Positions 37,001 to 48,514 of a DNA stretch of 64,000 nucleotides are shown one piece after another (within the stretch, counting starts at the first letter, position 1; each line of letters begins with the position of its first letter). Below the pieces are notes generated by a model. The model worked only from the letters and a program-made list of their open reading frames with translations, did not search any database and was not told the origin of the DNA. This DNA comes from Homarus americanus. Lineage: Eukaryota > Arthropoda > Malacostraca > Decapoda > Nephropidae. A program made the translations under genes and the position numbers. The stretch lies in assembly GCF_018991925.1 (NCBI RefSeq), contig NW_024737068.1, positions 1,431,239 through 1,495,238 on the forward strand, written 5' to 3'.

Positions 37001-40000
37001 ATACTGTACTGTTCTTTATTTCTGGTACAGGGGAATTTAAGCTTAGGCAGTTAAGAGTTCCAGTACAGTACATTATGTATTACTCAGATATAACATACTA
37101 CTGTATTAGCATTGGCTGGAACACAGTCTAAGGACCTCATAAGGCACCCTGTATAAAAAAAAGAATCAAGTTCTGCCAGAAAAGGGAGGTTTCAGGATCA
37201 AACCTCCTTTTTCCATTTGTTATATGATAAATTTCATGAAACATTTCTTTAGGGTAATGTTATAATATTGTATGTTACAGAGTGTGGGTCAGTAATAAGG
37301 TGGCCAAGAGCTTCCCACTGTCAGCCTCCCGCACCTACACTGCAGCTTTTGCTCTGAGGCAGCGGATGCTCAACTTCATTCAAAATATTGAGTACTATAT
37401 GATGTTTGAGGTGATAGAGCGCAACTGGCAGACTTTCATAAATAAAATGCAGAAGGTTAGTGCCGAAGCTCTTTATTCTGTATGCTGTACCATGGATAAT
37501 CGATCCCAGCAATACTTTTACAGTGGGAGAAGTGTAAGACTATCATGAGTAAGATGTCACATGTACCATAATTTCTTTGTTGTTAGTTAACAGTATTTGC
37601 CAGCACTGCATGCTTTAGTTTTGCTCAGCAGCCTAGCAGCAGTCTTGTACAGTATACAGTACATAATCTCGACCAATGTAAAAATACCTATGTCCCAGAA
37701 TTTTTTGGGAAGAACTTTTGAAATAGAAGGTGAAAGTTCAATTGGGATTAAATATTGTGACAGTTTTGCTTGTGTTAGTGTGAAGAATGAAACACCAAAA
37801 CTTTTATGGTCTTACATAGATGACTCCACAGAACAGGAAAATGACATACAAAGTACAAGTGACAAAGCTGCTAGGTATCGTCCTCAGGTCCATTTTGTAG
37901 GTTTCATACATCCTCATTATAGCAGAGTACTGTACTTTTTAATGATGTTCGTTACCTTTTTTTCTGCTTAATAACTTCTGTAAGATGACAACCCCAGGGA
38001 GGAAAAGATAACCTCACCCAGGGCCTTGTGACGCAGTTAATAGCTTTATGCTCTAAACTTTCACGAACTAACTCTTATTTCAGTAGGTGACTCATGTAAT
38101 CTACTCAATAAGATATTAGTATTCGGGGCTTCTCTCATGATTAGTGTGTCCTCTCCTACTGCAACCTTCACTAATAGGGAAGGAGAAGATAAGAGAGGAG
38201 ACCCAACAAGCTTGTGATGCCATTAATTAGTGAACATCTCATTGTTTTGTCTCAGGTCAGTCACAGATGGTTTTTAGATGTGAGCCTCTTCTTCCTGAGC
38301 CACACAGACCCAATTAACACAAGATCCTACTGCTCAATCTAAGTTTCTCATTATAAAACTGCAATTTCAGGTGTTTGGGCTGTGTAACACTCTCCTCGAT
38401 TATGTTATTTAGGGATTAGTTACATGTTACAAGCATTAATTTAGGTTTGGTTATGATTTAATTGGGTCTTCTCCCACTAGGTTACTTGAGGGGAAACATT
38501 TGCTTCTACTGTTTCCTTCAGAGTGATTGTTGCAGCTGGGGAGGTTAGACAAATCTCAAGATCAATCTCGGCCATTAAAATCATGCATCCTCGGCCTAGA
38601 CCAATGATTTAGTGAGCTCAAAACACGAGTTGCCGGATCGTAGAATAGGATTTCAGCATCAGTCTACATTTCTCGAGTGTTTTCTTATACAATATATTCT
38701 AATACTTGTAATTATTAACAGGTGGAGAATGTAGACGAAGTTTTAGCATTCCATAATGACTTCCTGAGTGGTTGCCTGAAGGATTGTATGCTCACCTCAC
38801 CAGAGCTCCTCCGCATGATATCCAAACTCACCTCAATATGTGTCAGCTTTGCCAATTTTATAGAGGTTAGTGTTTTGCTGTGCATCAAGCTCATTGGAAC
38901 TATAACATATTTTCTCTATTCATTGGTTGGAGAATTTGTTCATACATTCATATTTGTAAGATATATTGATGCTTATGGTTCTAGTGTTGCATATAAGTAG
39001 AAGATATATTTACAACACTTAAATTTTTATTGTATAGAAAGCTGAAATATACAATTACAGTGGAAAGTGATGTAAGTTAAACGAGAGTATTTCAGATCAA
39101 ATTACATTACAGTGCATACAGTACAGTACAGATCCACCTTCAACAATGTATTGAAACAAGTAAGAATTAAATCTCAAGACTGTAAGAAAGGGAAGGAAAA
39201 TTCCACATACATTACAATACCCAAAACATTTTTCCATTGTCTGAAGTTAAAACTGGACTAAGGAAGTGTATCTACTGTATATTAAGAATCATATTGATTT
39301 TGGGGTTATTTAATCTAGAATATCCTAAGTTCTCTAATGACTTTTTTAATGAGTGTTAAGGGAAACTGAGTATTATTTTTTTAAAGTAACTTGTATTGTA
39401 TCTGACATCATAATTAAGTATTGTGGTTTGATATCTAACTTATTCATTATAATTTTTGCTTCTAATTCTCTCCTTACCATTTTCTCTTTGATGCTCTTTC
39501 CTCTCCTTGCCACATGTAAATTCCTGCCCAAATTTTGCCAACATCTGTCATGATCTCTTCCCAACCTCAACTCTATCATGGTGTCTCTTCTCCACCCTAC
39601 CATGATATTCCCTTCCCAATTCAACCATGTTCCCCCATATTCTGATACATTATCCCATCCCCATTCTATGATAATGCTTCCCTTCCTTCTACCATGATCC
39701 CCATACCTCCCCCCTTCTACCATGACCCCCAGAGAATGAGAAAGTACTACTTGGAGGCAGAACTATGGATGTCTGATGAAAGAAGAGACTCGATAGATCG
39801 TGAGGTACTCGTAACGAGGAGTTTTCACCAACCGTGCCTTTATAGCGTGCTTTAATATTATTATTATCATTAAATGGAGTTCCATAGTATACTTGGGAAA
39901 ATAATACATTTGCATGATGATAGTGAATTACCCAGGTAGATCGAAGACTTGATTTGATTAGCTGAACAAAGACTAGTACTGAATCATCCTGACAGATCGG

Positions 40001-42758
40001 AGATTTATTCAGTATGACGAGCAATGATCGTTTTTTTTATCTCCGTGGCACACTGCCTATCAGATACTGTTAGGTAATTGGTTATTAGTAGAGCTTCGAA
40101 TTATCTGGGATTTTTTTTTATCAATAACATTGCATGACAAATATGACTGAGAAAAGAGAAAAGGAAGATATGTGCTGCAACTACAAAGTTATATATTGGC
40201 AGTAAATATGGTGGTGTGTGTATATATATTTATCAAAATTAGGTGTTTATAGTTTTTCAAAGATATTAGTAGTTTTCATTAATAGTTGAGTGTATTAACA
40301 TCTCTCGGCAGTTACCATAAGATCCTTTCAGTAGTTACATGTAACTACTAGTGTGTTACTCAGTAGTGAAGGGGTTAAGCCAACACTGTTATGTGGGTGT
40401 GAAAAATAAACCCTCCCTAGATAGAAGAGGAATAAGCCGATTGGAATTGACGTACTTGAAGTTCATATGTCGGGGGAATAAAATGCAGTGGCTAAGACAT
40501 TCAGAAAATTAGACTCGGATTTAGAAATACTTGTGGAGAAAATGGGAAGTGAAAGTTAAGCTGGAAGAACATGTAATTCAGTCGTGGATGGTAAGAGGGG
40601 TAGACCGGGGAGGAAGGGATGGAGGTGTGTATGTGAATGATCAGTGGAAAGGATTGCATCATATGGTGTGGGGGAATGTCACAGCAGTTAAAATGAATGG
40701 ATAACATCAATTGAAGATAGATAGATAGAGTGTGTACTGTGCTATATACTTACAACACTAATCAACAGAATATTCGAAAAATGGCTCACATAGGCTACAA
40801 GAAAAGAAATAAGTAGTAATTATATAACGAGAAAGATTTACCGTATATAAGACGGCACATTCCATCTTTGAGACGTATGTTGACGTTTACTATAGCTGTT
40901 GGCTGCCATAGTTTCCTCTCTGTATCAATAAGTAAAATGATAGAGAAAGATTTTGCATGGATTCCCAGCCTGGACTTGAATCTAGGAAATGGCATGTATT
41001 CCAGGCTCATAAAGTATTATTATTATTATTTTTTTTTTTCCCAAGGTTTTTTCTTCATAATATAAACTGACAAAAAGATTAATTAAAGGATTATATTTCC
41101 AAATTTCCCATAAGTTAGAGTTCTGCATAATGTACTCTGGTAAAGGTATAATAGGATGGTGTGTTTTGATTGTTACTAGTCGGTTTTGTTTCAATTTTGT
41201 TTTCTCTCTCTTGAGCTTTGTGCTTGTAATTACTGTAGGAGGTGGTGTGCCTGCGAGCCTCATTTGTTACCTGTGTTGTACCATGATAATGTTAGAGAGG
41301 TTAGGCAGTTTTCTTATTAGTTACCACAGGAAATATTGCATGGATATAGTACTTAACAAAAATGTCCTAATAATGTTTAAAAACAAAATCTTGAATGAAA
41401 GAATGTTGGGGCATTTCCACAGTTACCAGAATAATGTTTGTTTTCTAGTGTAACCATTATCAAGCAGATATATTAATTATCTAAAACACTTTTACTCTTG
41501 ATTTAAACTGATTAAATATTGGAATGTAAAATGAGTGCTGTAAAAATATTTCAGCATTTAAAAAAAGTGTATTTGTACCATTCCTATATGTATGGAAATG
41601 CCCAGTGTATAATACAGTATGTACAGTTGCCAGCAAAAGTTCTCCCAAGCATGGCTGTGGGAGGACTTTTGCTGGCAACTGTACATGTATATCACTGAAT
41701 AACTTGTGGTCCCGATGGCAGGAGTCCCCTGAGCCGGCAGCTACAACCCACGAAGACAGCCAGAGCTTTGAGCAAACAATATCAAGGTTTGAGCTGCAGT
41801 TCTCAGGCATGATCTACACACTCATGGAAAGAATCTCAGAGATGGGTCGGGACAACTACAATGATGCTCTGGTCAACGTGATCTACAGGTAAGTCAAATT
41901 TACTGGGTTTTGTTGATCAGTCAGTCCATCTTGTGGATTCCCTGGGTGCTACAAGCTTGAGGTGGGAGTATGAACTTTGTGGCTATAGAAGGGAATCCCA
42001 CATGATAGTACTGTACTGATACTCTTAGATATGTAGGACTTTTAATATCTCTCTCTCTCCCTCTCTTCTTTTTCATCTCATATTTTCTCCTATGGTGTCG
42101 CTGAATGAGACACGATTTCTAGAATGTTCCGCAGACTAGAAGGTGCCATAAAATGTCTTCAGCATAGTTTTTGTTATATGATGTCACACAAAAATTAACA
42201 TAATGAAGAACTGAATTTCAGATCATCACAAATTGCATAACATATTGCTTCTCAATATAGAAAGATATATGACTCTTCAAGAAGTCTCAAAGATAGAAAT
42301 ACAATAAATCTAGATGTAGAAGAAAAACACTAGGTGGTCCACAGTAATGTTTGTAACAATGGGTATTGGGTAAGGTTAAGATTAAAATGTTTTACCTGAT
42401 GTGTCACTCTCCTACCGGTCACATACACACAACATAGCAACACCTGCAGATTTCCTTAAACTCTTTGGTGAATATCATGAATATTATTTAACTGTATTTG
42501 GATTAGGTAAGCCTCACTTCACTGTAGGTCACATTGTTATTTGTATTCTCTTTCACTGGGCACAATGTCCATTTCTGGTACAGTAACAGAAAAAAAGAAT
42601 TATTACCATTGCTGTTATTGCAACCTCCTTACAGATTGGACTTCAACATGTACTATGCCAAGAAGCATGAGCATCTCAGGATGGCCACATCTCCTGAAGC
42701 ATCACTTGAATATAACAGTGGACCTGTGTCTGCTGAATATGACAGCCAGCACACCTAG
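25399..42758 (+). CDS. TUBGCP2: Gamma-tubulin complex component 2 (GCP2), 16 coding exons
   Basis: Core subunit of the gamma-tubulin small and ring complexes. It pairs with GCP3 and holds gamma-tubulin for microtubule nucleation at centrosomes. Coding exons: 25399-25451, 25961-26125, 28217-28409, 29992-30178, 30313-30456, 32264-32418, 32968-33096, 34152-34328, 34663-34837, 35886-36036, 36155-36385, 36797-36991, 37281-37455, 38722-38865, 41722-41888, 42635-42758. All have GT-AG borders and matching phases; the sum is 2,565 nt, 854 residues plus TAG. The start MSEFKIHHHVSELFALL matches the vertebrate GCP2 start. NVRDLDPLV lies near residue 73. The GRIP1 region runs from about 205 (LIEDVLSVMMGVEG), with WLYRGIINDPYNE and GKYLNVIRQSG. 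The GRIP2 region runs from about 510 (YFLLDQGDFVVQL, FRHLFYCKHVE, RQRMLNFIQNIEYYMMFEV, CLKDCMLTSPELL). It is shorter than human GCP2 (about 900), chiefly because the linker between exons 14 and 15 is about 35 residues shorter. Confidence 0.95.
28672..29062 (+). mobile_element. tRNA-derived SINE with perfect 13-bp TSD (TUBGCP2 intron 3)
   Basis: The head carries an A box TGGTAGAGCAG and a B box GGTTCGATTCC (about 28,727-28,737), with an anticodon-like arm CTTGC-CTCGCAA-GCGAG. The body includes TTCACCTAGCAGTAATATAG, a core I associate with decapod SINEs, and the end is an A-run. AATACTGTAGTCC flanks it on both sides (28,659-28,671 and 29,063-29,075). The intact duplication implies a fairly recent insertion. 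It is not a functional tRNA gene: the acceptor arms pair imperfectly and the B box leads into SINE body. Confidence 0.85.
29433..29531. repeat. About 100-bp MITE with TTAACCCCTT ends, copy 1
   Basis: It begins TTAACCCCTTGTTTACTG and ends TGTAGTGAAGGGGTTA. The interior (GTGCTGAATAAA, ATATTAAAAGTGGC) matches 57,821-57,929. The ends resemble piggyBac-type TTAA termini, but this is tentative. Confidence 0.5.
29562..29591. repeat. Perfect 13-bp-arm palindrome
   Basis: TCAGGTCATCCAC, a 4-base loop TATG, then the exact reverse complement. The core GGTCATCCA is shared with the small elements at 4,741 and 53,333. It lies in TUBGCP2 intron 3. Confidence 0.8.
30790..31319. mobile_element. Element C: Tc1/pogo-like element inside B
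   Basis: Left end CAGGTTGACAACCCTTTATC, right end AAGGGATTGTTAACCTG. Flanked by TA (30,788-30,789 and 31,320-31,321). CCGAAA-rich subterminal repeats lie on both sides. The centre is filled by LINE-derived tails and ATT/TAA repeats. Confidence 0.75.
30868..31245. mobile_element. Short LINE derivatives inside C, head to head
   Basis: An antisense 3' tail (TTAGCCCACCTGGGCATAGA, about 30,890-30,945), a TAA microsatellite and a scrap of LINE 5' UTR (AAGTGAGAAACAC, about 31,118-31,131) are followed by a sense 3' tail (CCAGGCCCCAATGTGGGTCA, about 31,190-31,210). Same family as 15,945 and 45,539. Confidence 0.65.
34509..34534 (+). repeat. (GA)n microsatellite in TUBGCP2 intron 8
   Basis: A pure GA run followed by GCATGCATGCATGTGTGTG. 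Confidence 0.8.
40480..40700. other. Possible LINE-tail relic in TUBGCP2 intron 14
   Basis: The plus strand reads KRGRPGRKGWRCV near 40,595-40,640, reminiscent of the GRP-rich end of some LINE RTs, but nothing else supports it. Very weak. Confidence 0.2.
41624..41681. repeat. 58-bp hairpin MITE, 40 nt before TUBGCP2 exon 15
   Basis: CAGTTGCCAGCAAAAGTTCT and its near-perfect reverse complement (one extra G) flank a loop of about 10 bases, with TA on both sides. The terminus resembles Tc1-like ends. It ends 40 bases upstream of the acceptor at 41,721. Confidence 0.8.
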
Positions 42759-43132
42759 CTTTATATTTATCCATAACTCGCATCATTATTGGATATTTTA
42801 AAATACTTGCAGCTTATGTCATAATTTGAAATACTACCGGCACAAGGGGATCATTATGGTTCAGAAACAACATACTGTACTGCACTTGAACTTATGAAGC
42901 CTGGGACATTCATAGAGTGAGGTATAGGTTAGAAGAGTAAAGAATATATCAAATTTCATATTTAAGATCAAGATCAAGCTTATTATTCTTTTCTGGGAAG
43001 TACCAATGCATTTGATGAAACGTGGGTTGTGTGTCTGCCAGGAGAAGCTAGTTTATCTTCATTAATAGTTTGTATCACACATCCTAGAATATTGGTTAGT
43101 TAATAATTGTGTTGTTTGATTTGAGTTTTCAA

Positions 43133-43296
43133 AATAAAAGTGGGTACAAAGTATTTTGCAGGCACAGAAGGTTAATATTTGGTTTAAATGTTAGATGGGA
43201 TTTTTCAGTAATATGAAAGATGTAAAAGAAATTGTACAACAGATGGAAAGGCTCCTGGATGTTTCAACACTGGAGAGGTTCTGTTCAGCCAATAAA
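43133..43296 (+). terminator. TUBGCP2: Candidate TUBGCP2 polyadenylation signals
   Basis: AATAAA occurs at 43,133-43,138 (TTTTCAAAATAAAAG) and again at 43,291-43,296, 375 and 533 bases after the stop. I cannot tell which is used. Confidence 0.45.
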
Positions 43297-43299
43297 AGT

Positions 43300-44065
43300 T
43301 GCCAAATTAATATTTGTGTACAGTATTATCCTTTAAAACACTATTACAGTACAGGGAAAATGATCTAGAGGTGAGGTAAATAATTTACTTCAGTTTGATG
43401 CATGATTTTTCAGAGATAAAATTAATTGTATGGGGTTACGCTCCAAGATTCATTTGTGTCAAAAAAGCCAATTTGTAGTGCAGCTCATCTACCACATTCA
43501 GATTATCTTGTGCACATTAAGCTCCTCACTTAAACTAACTAACTTATTGGTTAGAGTATTAGATGAATACACATGAGAATATAAACAAAGGATAAATGTT
43601 TTTACAGTAAATTAGATAACTAAAATTTAAACATTAAATTTAAATTTAATTTTATATATGGTACTGTAGTCTCTTGTTTGACATTGAATTGTGTTCAGTA
43701 CTGTATATTAATAACTGATAATGTGTTCTTGTGTATATTTTGTATCTTAATTTCTGGAATTTATCTTGTTGATAAGCAAAAAGATGTGAGACTCCAGCTG
43801 TGACTACATTAATTAGCAATGTTACAGTAGTACTGTAGTATCACTGTTTATGAATGAATGAGTATTGGTAATGTAATGAAGGACATGATTGGTGGATAGG
43901 TTTGCTATACTATAGGTCATATAAGTTGGCTGTTTGGAATCATGGGTTACCACAGGGGATAGGAACACATTTCCACAAGTGTACCAGTTCACAAGCAGAG
44001 TTTTCATCCATTTGGATGATGTTTAATTTTGTATATACTGTAAAGTAGTATACAGTAATTCTTAT
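43300..44065. other. No gene seen (3' flank of TUBGCP2)
   Basis: AT-rich, many TACAGTACTGTA words. No coding signal. It may be partly 3' UTR if a distal poly(A) site is used. Confidence 0.5.
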
Positions 44066-44385
44066 ACTGGGGGTCCCCAGGTTGCAAATGGGTTCCATTC
44101 CTGAGGACGTTCTTAAGTCGGATTTGTTCATAAGTCGGAACTCATGCTGTGTGCATACTGTACTTACAGAACAAAGTTTAAAATTCCACTAGATCATAGC
44201 CTAAGTCCTTATGTACATCTAAAATCACTCAATTTAAGAGAAAAGAAGAAATAGAATGACAAAATACAGTAAATGAAAGTAAAAAATAAGTCCTCAGGTA
44301 AATAAAATACTACTGTAAATTTCAAGTTTAACCTCGTTCGTATTGGCAGGCGTTCGTAAGTCTGGAACCCCTTGTACTGTACTGT
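44066..44385. mobile_element. Uninterrupted copy of element A
   Basis: It begins TACTGGGGGTCCCCAGG and ends CGTTCGTAAGTCTGGAACCC. CTAAAATCACTCAATTTAAG and TTTCAAGTTTAACCTCG inside match the two halves at 30.6 and 31.6 kb. It serves as the empty-site reference for element B. No transposase. Confidence 0.6.
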
Positions 44386-45538
44386 ATATGGTACTGTAAT
44401 TGAAATTCTTTATTCCAAAATATTTAATGAAATGGAACAGCCTTTGAAATTCATTAGCAAAGTTAAAATTAGCCAAAATTTACAGTTCTGAGAATACCTA
44501 GTGCAACTCAAAATGTGAATTCTGGCCAGTTTTAACTTTTGTTAACTATTTTGTAAATAAATTTTTTGAAACAGTAGGATGTACAGTACCATATAAATTA
44601 TGAAGTAAATAGCCTGTACAGTACAGTAAAAAGGAATGCGACTTAATTTTCATGACTAAAATATTTGATTATCTCAAAAGAATATGGAAATTTTATCCTT
44701 GTCTTTTTGCCATGCTATCAAAAAAAAAGTTTGCATACATACACAATTATTCCTTTAGAAATCACCCTAAATTGTACATAATGAATGCAAAAAGATCCAC
44801 TATTGCTTTGCCAAGTATGTACACCTTGTATCAAGAAGCACCAAAAGAGTCTCGGTTTAGAGGTGAAAGCAGTCAAGAAAGAAGAATATGCATATGTTCC
44901 TCATTGAATTTCATACCATATATATTTGTATATACTGTACAGGATGTTTCTCAATCAACAAAAAAATGTTTCTCTACAAAAAATCAGCTCGAGTGCAAAA
45001 AAATTCACAGCCAGGAATGCTTCCCTCCCTTAATGAATTGTTCTTGAAGGAAAATTAATTTCAGATACCACAGTTTTAACACATCACAAGGGTTTTCGGT
45101 AGTGTGTGACGATGGGTTCTTCTACTCCATGACTGGCCAGAGCAGGTACTGTATGTGTGGTGAGGTGAGTGATTCTCATAGCTACTTTCCATAACATTTA
45201 ATGCTTTCACCCCTTTACAGAGCCATAACTATTTCCTATTTCATTTTTGCAAGCAATTATAATTCCAGTATATGACAGCACAAACATAAAGACAATATGA
45301 GTGAAAATACAATTAGGACATATGGGAATTATTTAAAAACAACAAACTACAATTTGACTGGTGACTGCTTGTTGCCACTGTATTGTCTCTTGCCACTACC
45401 TGTGTATGTGTGTGTGTTTTGATCAAGCTTTTGCTCTTGCTCCCAAATAGTGTACACATAGGAGGCACATAATCCAGAAACTTAAAATACTTAGAGGGGA
45501 TACTTTAATTTGGTAGTTGGGGGTTGTTATTGTTAAAT
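44386..45538. other. No gene seen
   Basis: AT-rich. A 131-codon plus-strand ORF (44,652-45,047) has no recognisable domain, a low-complexity Lys/Ser-rich composition and no splice context, so I do not call it. Confidence 0.5.
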
Positions 45539-45785
45539 GTAGGTAGTAGGCAGCTACCAAACAGGGAGATATTGGAAGCATAATGTGTTGTCTAATGGTA
45601 GACCCTGCTGCCATATGGCATCATGAAAATTGTGACCAAGTTCCAGGTTGCTGGTCTGACTTTCTGCCTCATTTACACACAATTGCAGGGTCTCAATTGT
45701 TTCAATTACCATTGACAACACAACATACATATAGTATATTGTTTCTCACTTTTGACCTTTTTTTATTTTTGTATTTATGGTTTTA

Positions 45786-45833
<48 letters not shown>

Positions 45834-45895
45834 TACTAATACTACTACTACTCTTACTACAGAATTATTATTATTATTATTATTATTTACTATGA

Positions 45896-45928
<33 letters not shown>

Positions 45929-45985
45929 GCATTTTTGCCCCCCAGGCCCCGATGTGGGTCAGTGACCTGCCCAAAGCAGGTTTCA
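45539..45985 (+). mobile_element. Short LINE derivative: 5' UTR + (ATT)n + 3' tail, copy 2
   Basis: GTAGGTAGTAGGCAGCTACC through GTTTCTCACTTTTGACC matches the LINE leader at 23,850-23,110. (ATT)n blocks (45,787-45,930) precede CCCCCCAGGCCCCGATGTGG. The tail is cut after TCAGTGACCTG. In this copy the 5' UTR reads uninterrupted through the site where the solo LTR sits at 23,178. Confidence 0.75.
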
Positions 45986-46304
45986 TTGTTCCCATAGGTT
46001 ACTAACAGCCACTTCACAGAAATTGAGAGTATATTGTAAACACATACACAGTGCATCATGGGGGCCAGCAAACCTGATATATATACTACAACATGAAAAT
46101 ATATAAATAAATAAAAAACAAGCTAAGATTGCTAGGTGGTAATGGTGGCTACACTATACAGCCACACTCGCTACACTGCCTCTCTCATGCACTTGACTCC
46201 CTTCCCACAATGCTCTATTCCATCACCCAGACACTTCTCTCACCCCCACGCATAATATTTCCCCTCACCTCTCCACTGCACCCCTTCCCATACACACCAG
46301 ACCC

Positions 46305-46395
46305 CCCACCCACACACTACACCCCCTATGCCCACACACTACACCCCCTATGTCCACACACTACATCCCCTATGCCCACACACTACACCACCTTT
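46305..46395 (+). repeat. Minisatellite, 22-bp unit
   Basis: About four tandem units of CACACACTACACCCCCTATGCC with minor changes, in a C/A-rich strand-biased stretch (46,195-46,400). Confidence 0.8.
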
Positions 46396-46519
46396 CCCAC
46401 AAGTTGCACTATCTTCCTCACATACTTTCACCACAAAGTACTGTACTATCACCATGGTTGTCATCACCACCAGGGAGAGTACACCTAACCTTACCCAAGA
46501 CCTAATCTGACTTGACTTC

Positions 46520-46745
46520 ACCATAAGAAGCTACCCGCCTGCAGGAAGTGTCTTAGATCACACTCGGTACTTTGACAACATTCTCTGGCAGGTTATTCCA
46601 AGTGTTTACATCCCTTACAATAAAGAAGTCAGCTCGGACAAGTTTCTCTAATAGCATCTTTAACTTGATGCTGTGAGCTGTGAACCCTAGTTGGTGGGCA
46701 TCATGTCACCAATCTCTTGAAGCTGAATATACCAATCACTAGATG
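46520..46745 (-). mobile_element. LINE RT C-terminal relic
   Basis: The minus strand reads KLVRADFFIVRDVNTWNNLP and then ENVVKVPSVI and a stop (about 46,650-46,555), the NxWNxLP end motif common in LINE RTs. No further RT is present. Confidence 0.55.
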
Positions 46746-47119
46746 TAGTCTTTATCATATTCCTCCTTGTTTCGATGTACTGTACATAAATATACTTATT
46801 AAAGTTATTTAGAGTTTCTTAGCAGATTCTAATACTTCACGATCACTCACGTTTTAGGGTCTAGTGGTCTGAACCAACGTGTTGTCTGTCCTGTAGAAAT
46901 CGGTAGACTACCCTCGATGGCAATCGCAGCCCGGAGGCGAGGGCCATCTGTTTCGTACCAGTTCTTATTCATAACAGGCATGTGAAGGTATCCTAAATTT
47001 TTTCAGCCACAGTGAGTGATTTGTTTTCAATCTACAATATGACACAAACGAATATGAACTACTTTATTATCTTCTCTTGTGGGTGAACCTCTGTCCTGTG
47101 TGGCAATTATTAGTGATAA
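46746..47119. other. No gene seen
   Basis: Spacer before the LTR complex. 47,090-47,119 vaguely resembles the internal leader next to the LTR at 48,982, which could mean a further element boundary. Confidence 0.4.
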
Positions 47120-48514
47120 TGTGGGGTACGAGATATTGGTTCACACTCAGGATGGGTTGGAGAAAGGAAACTCACAATGCGCTCTCTGTATATACTGTAT
47201 ATTGTATTGGATGTACAATGCAGCTTGGTGCTAGAGAGTGGCAGCGTGGTTACAAGCGTGGAGTAGAGAGAGCTGGTTGGTGAGGGTGCTCAGAGGTGTT
47301 GCTTGCTGGTCATTGCCAAGTGAGGTCTTATATAGCGGGGGTAGGCGTGGCTTGATTGTAGACCTCCGCTTTGTTCGGGGGCGCTGGTTACCTGACCTTG
47401 CCCACGAGGCGTACGCTGGAGAATTCAGCGGGGTCGGCTAGTCAGCAACACACGGCGTTTGTAGGGGAGGAATCCACTACAATACTCCCCTCCCTCCAGG
47501 CGGTGCAAAAGACTTGTTGTTGGCAGGTTGTATCCCACATGTGAGACACTCAGACACGAGATCTGTGGGAGAAGTGGGGGAGTAAGTTTGTGGATAAGAG
47601 AAGGTTTTACAGGCGAGAATGTGGTGCTTCTTTCGCAGCGGGTATGCAGTCTCAGTGGCGCGGGTGGGAGGTGTCTGGGTCGCGTCAGGAGCAGGGCCAC
47701 GTCGGAGGAGGGTGCAAGACAGGTGCAGTGGGTACCTGAGAAAAGAGGTGCCCAGAAATGTTGTGGGCAGTGGTGCTGCAAGGGGTAATTGTGGGCAGAC
47801 TGGTGGAGGAGGTGCGGGATGAATGTGTTCAAAGGCGGTGGGAGGCTGGTGGAGCAGTAGCCTTGAATGCAGAAACCGCCTGACGTGAGTGTTTGTAGTA
47901 GGTCGTGATGGGCAGCAGGAGTGAAGTGGTCAAGGTCAAGTAAGGCGTGTGATCGCTGTGATAGTGGCAGAGGTAATGGCGCCTACCCGTCTCCGTCGAT
48001 GTCGCTTCGCCGTGTGGTTGCAGGGAGCCTCTGGCCGTCTAGCATTAGCACCAAAACGTTGATGGTACCAACAGGGTAGATACACTGTGCTGGGGCCTGG
48101 GGCGGTGTCTGAGGCAGGACGGGTGTGTTGGGGTCAGTGGGACGTGGTCGTGAGTTAGGAGCAGGTACAGCAGCTGTTCAATGGTGTCCATCCTGCGGTT
48201 TAAAGTTTGCCACAGGTCCCTGATGTCTTGTAGTATTGCTTCGGCTGAGGGTGTTGACCGGTTTACAAGTTCGAAGGTAAGTACTGATGTGGTCGTTGGG
48301 TTGTCTGCGGCAGCCGGGCACTCAGCCACGCACCGTTGAATAATTCTGTGCCGTGGTTGCGTGAGAGTTCAGGTGTCGTCGAGTAATCTACTGCGGACAG
48401 GATGATACGTACTTCTGTGGGAGCTTTGTCGCGTGAAACTGGCACAGGATAGGGTCAGGAAGTCTGTCTGTGTTGCGAGGTTGCACATCTCCTCCCAGAA
48501 GTCGGGTTGAGTTT

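Noticed and set aside
37597..37971. 124-codon ORF in TUBGCP2 intron 13
   Set aside because: No similarity recognised. It lies between two exons that splice together in frame; including it would break the conserved protein.
44652..45047. 131-codon ORF downstream of TUBGCP2
   Set aside because: No domain, low-complexity composition, no promoter or splice context. Compatible with chance in AT-rich DNA.
45583..46005. 140-codon ORF with poly-Ile stretch
   Set aside because: The poly-Ile is translated (ATT)n microsatellite within a LINE derivative.
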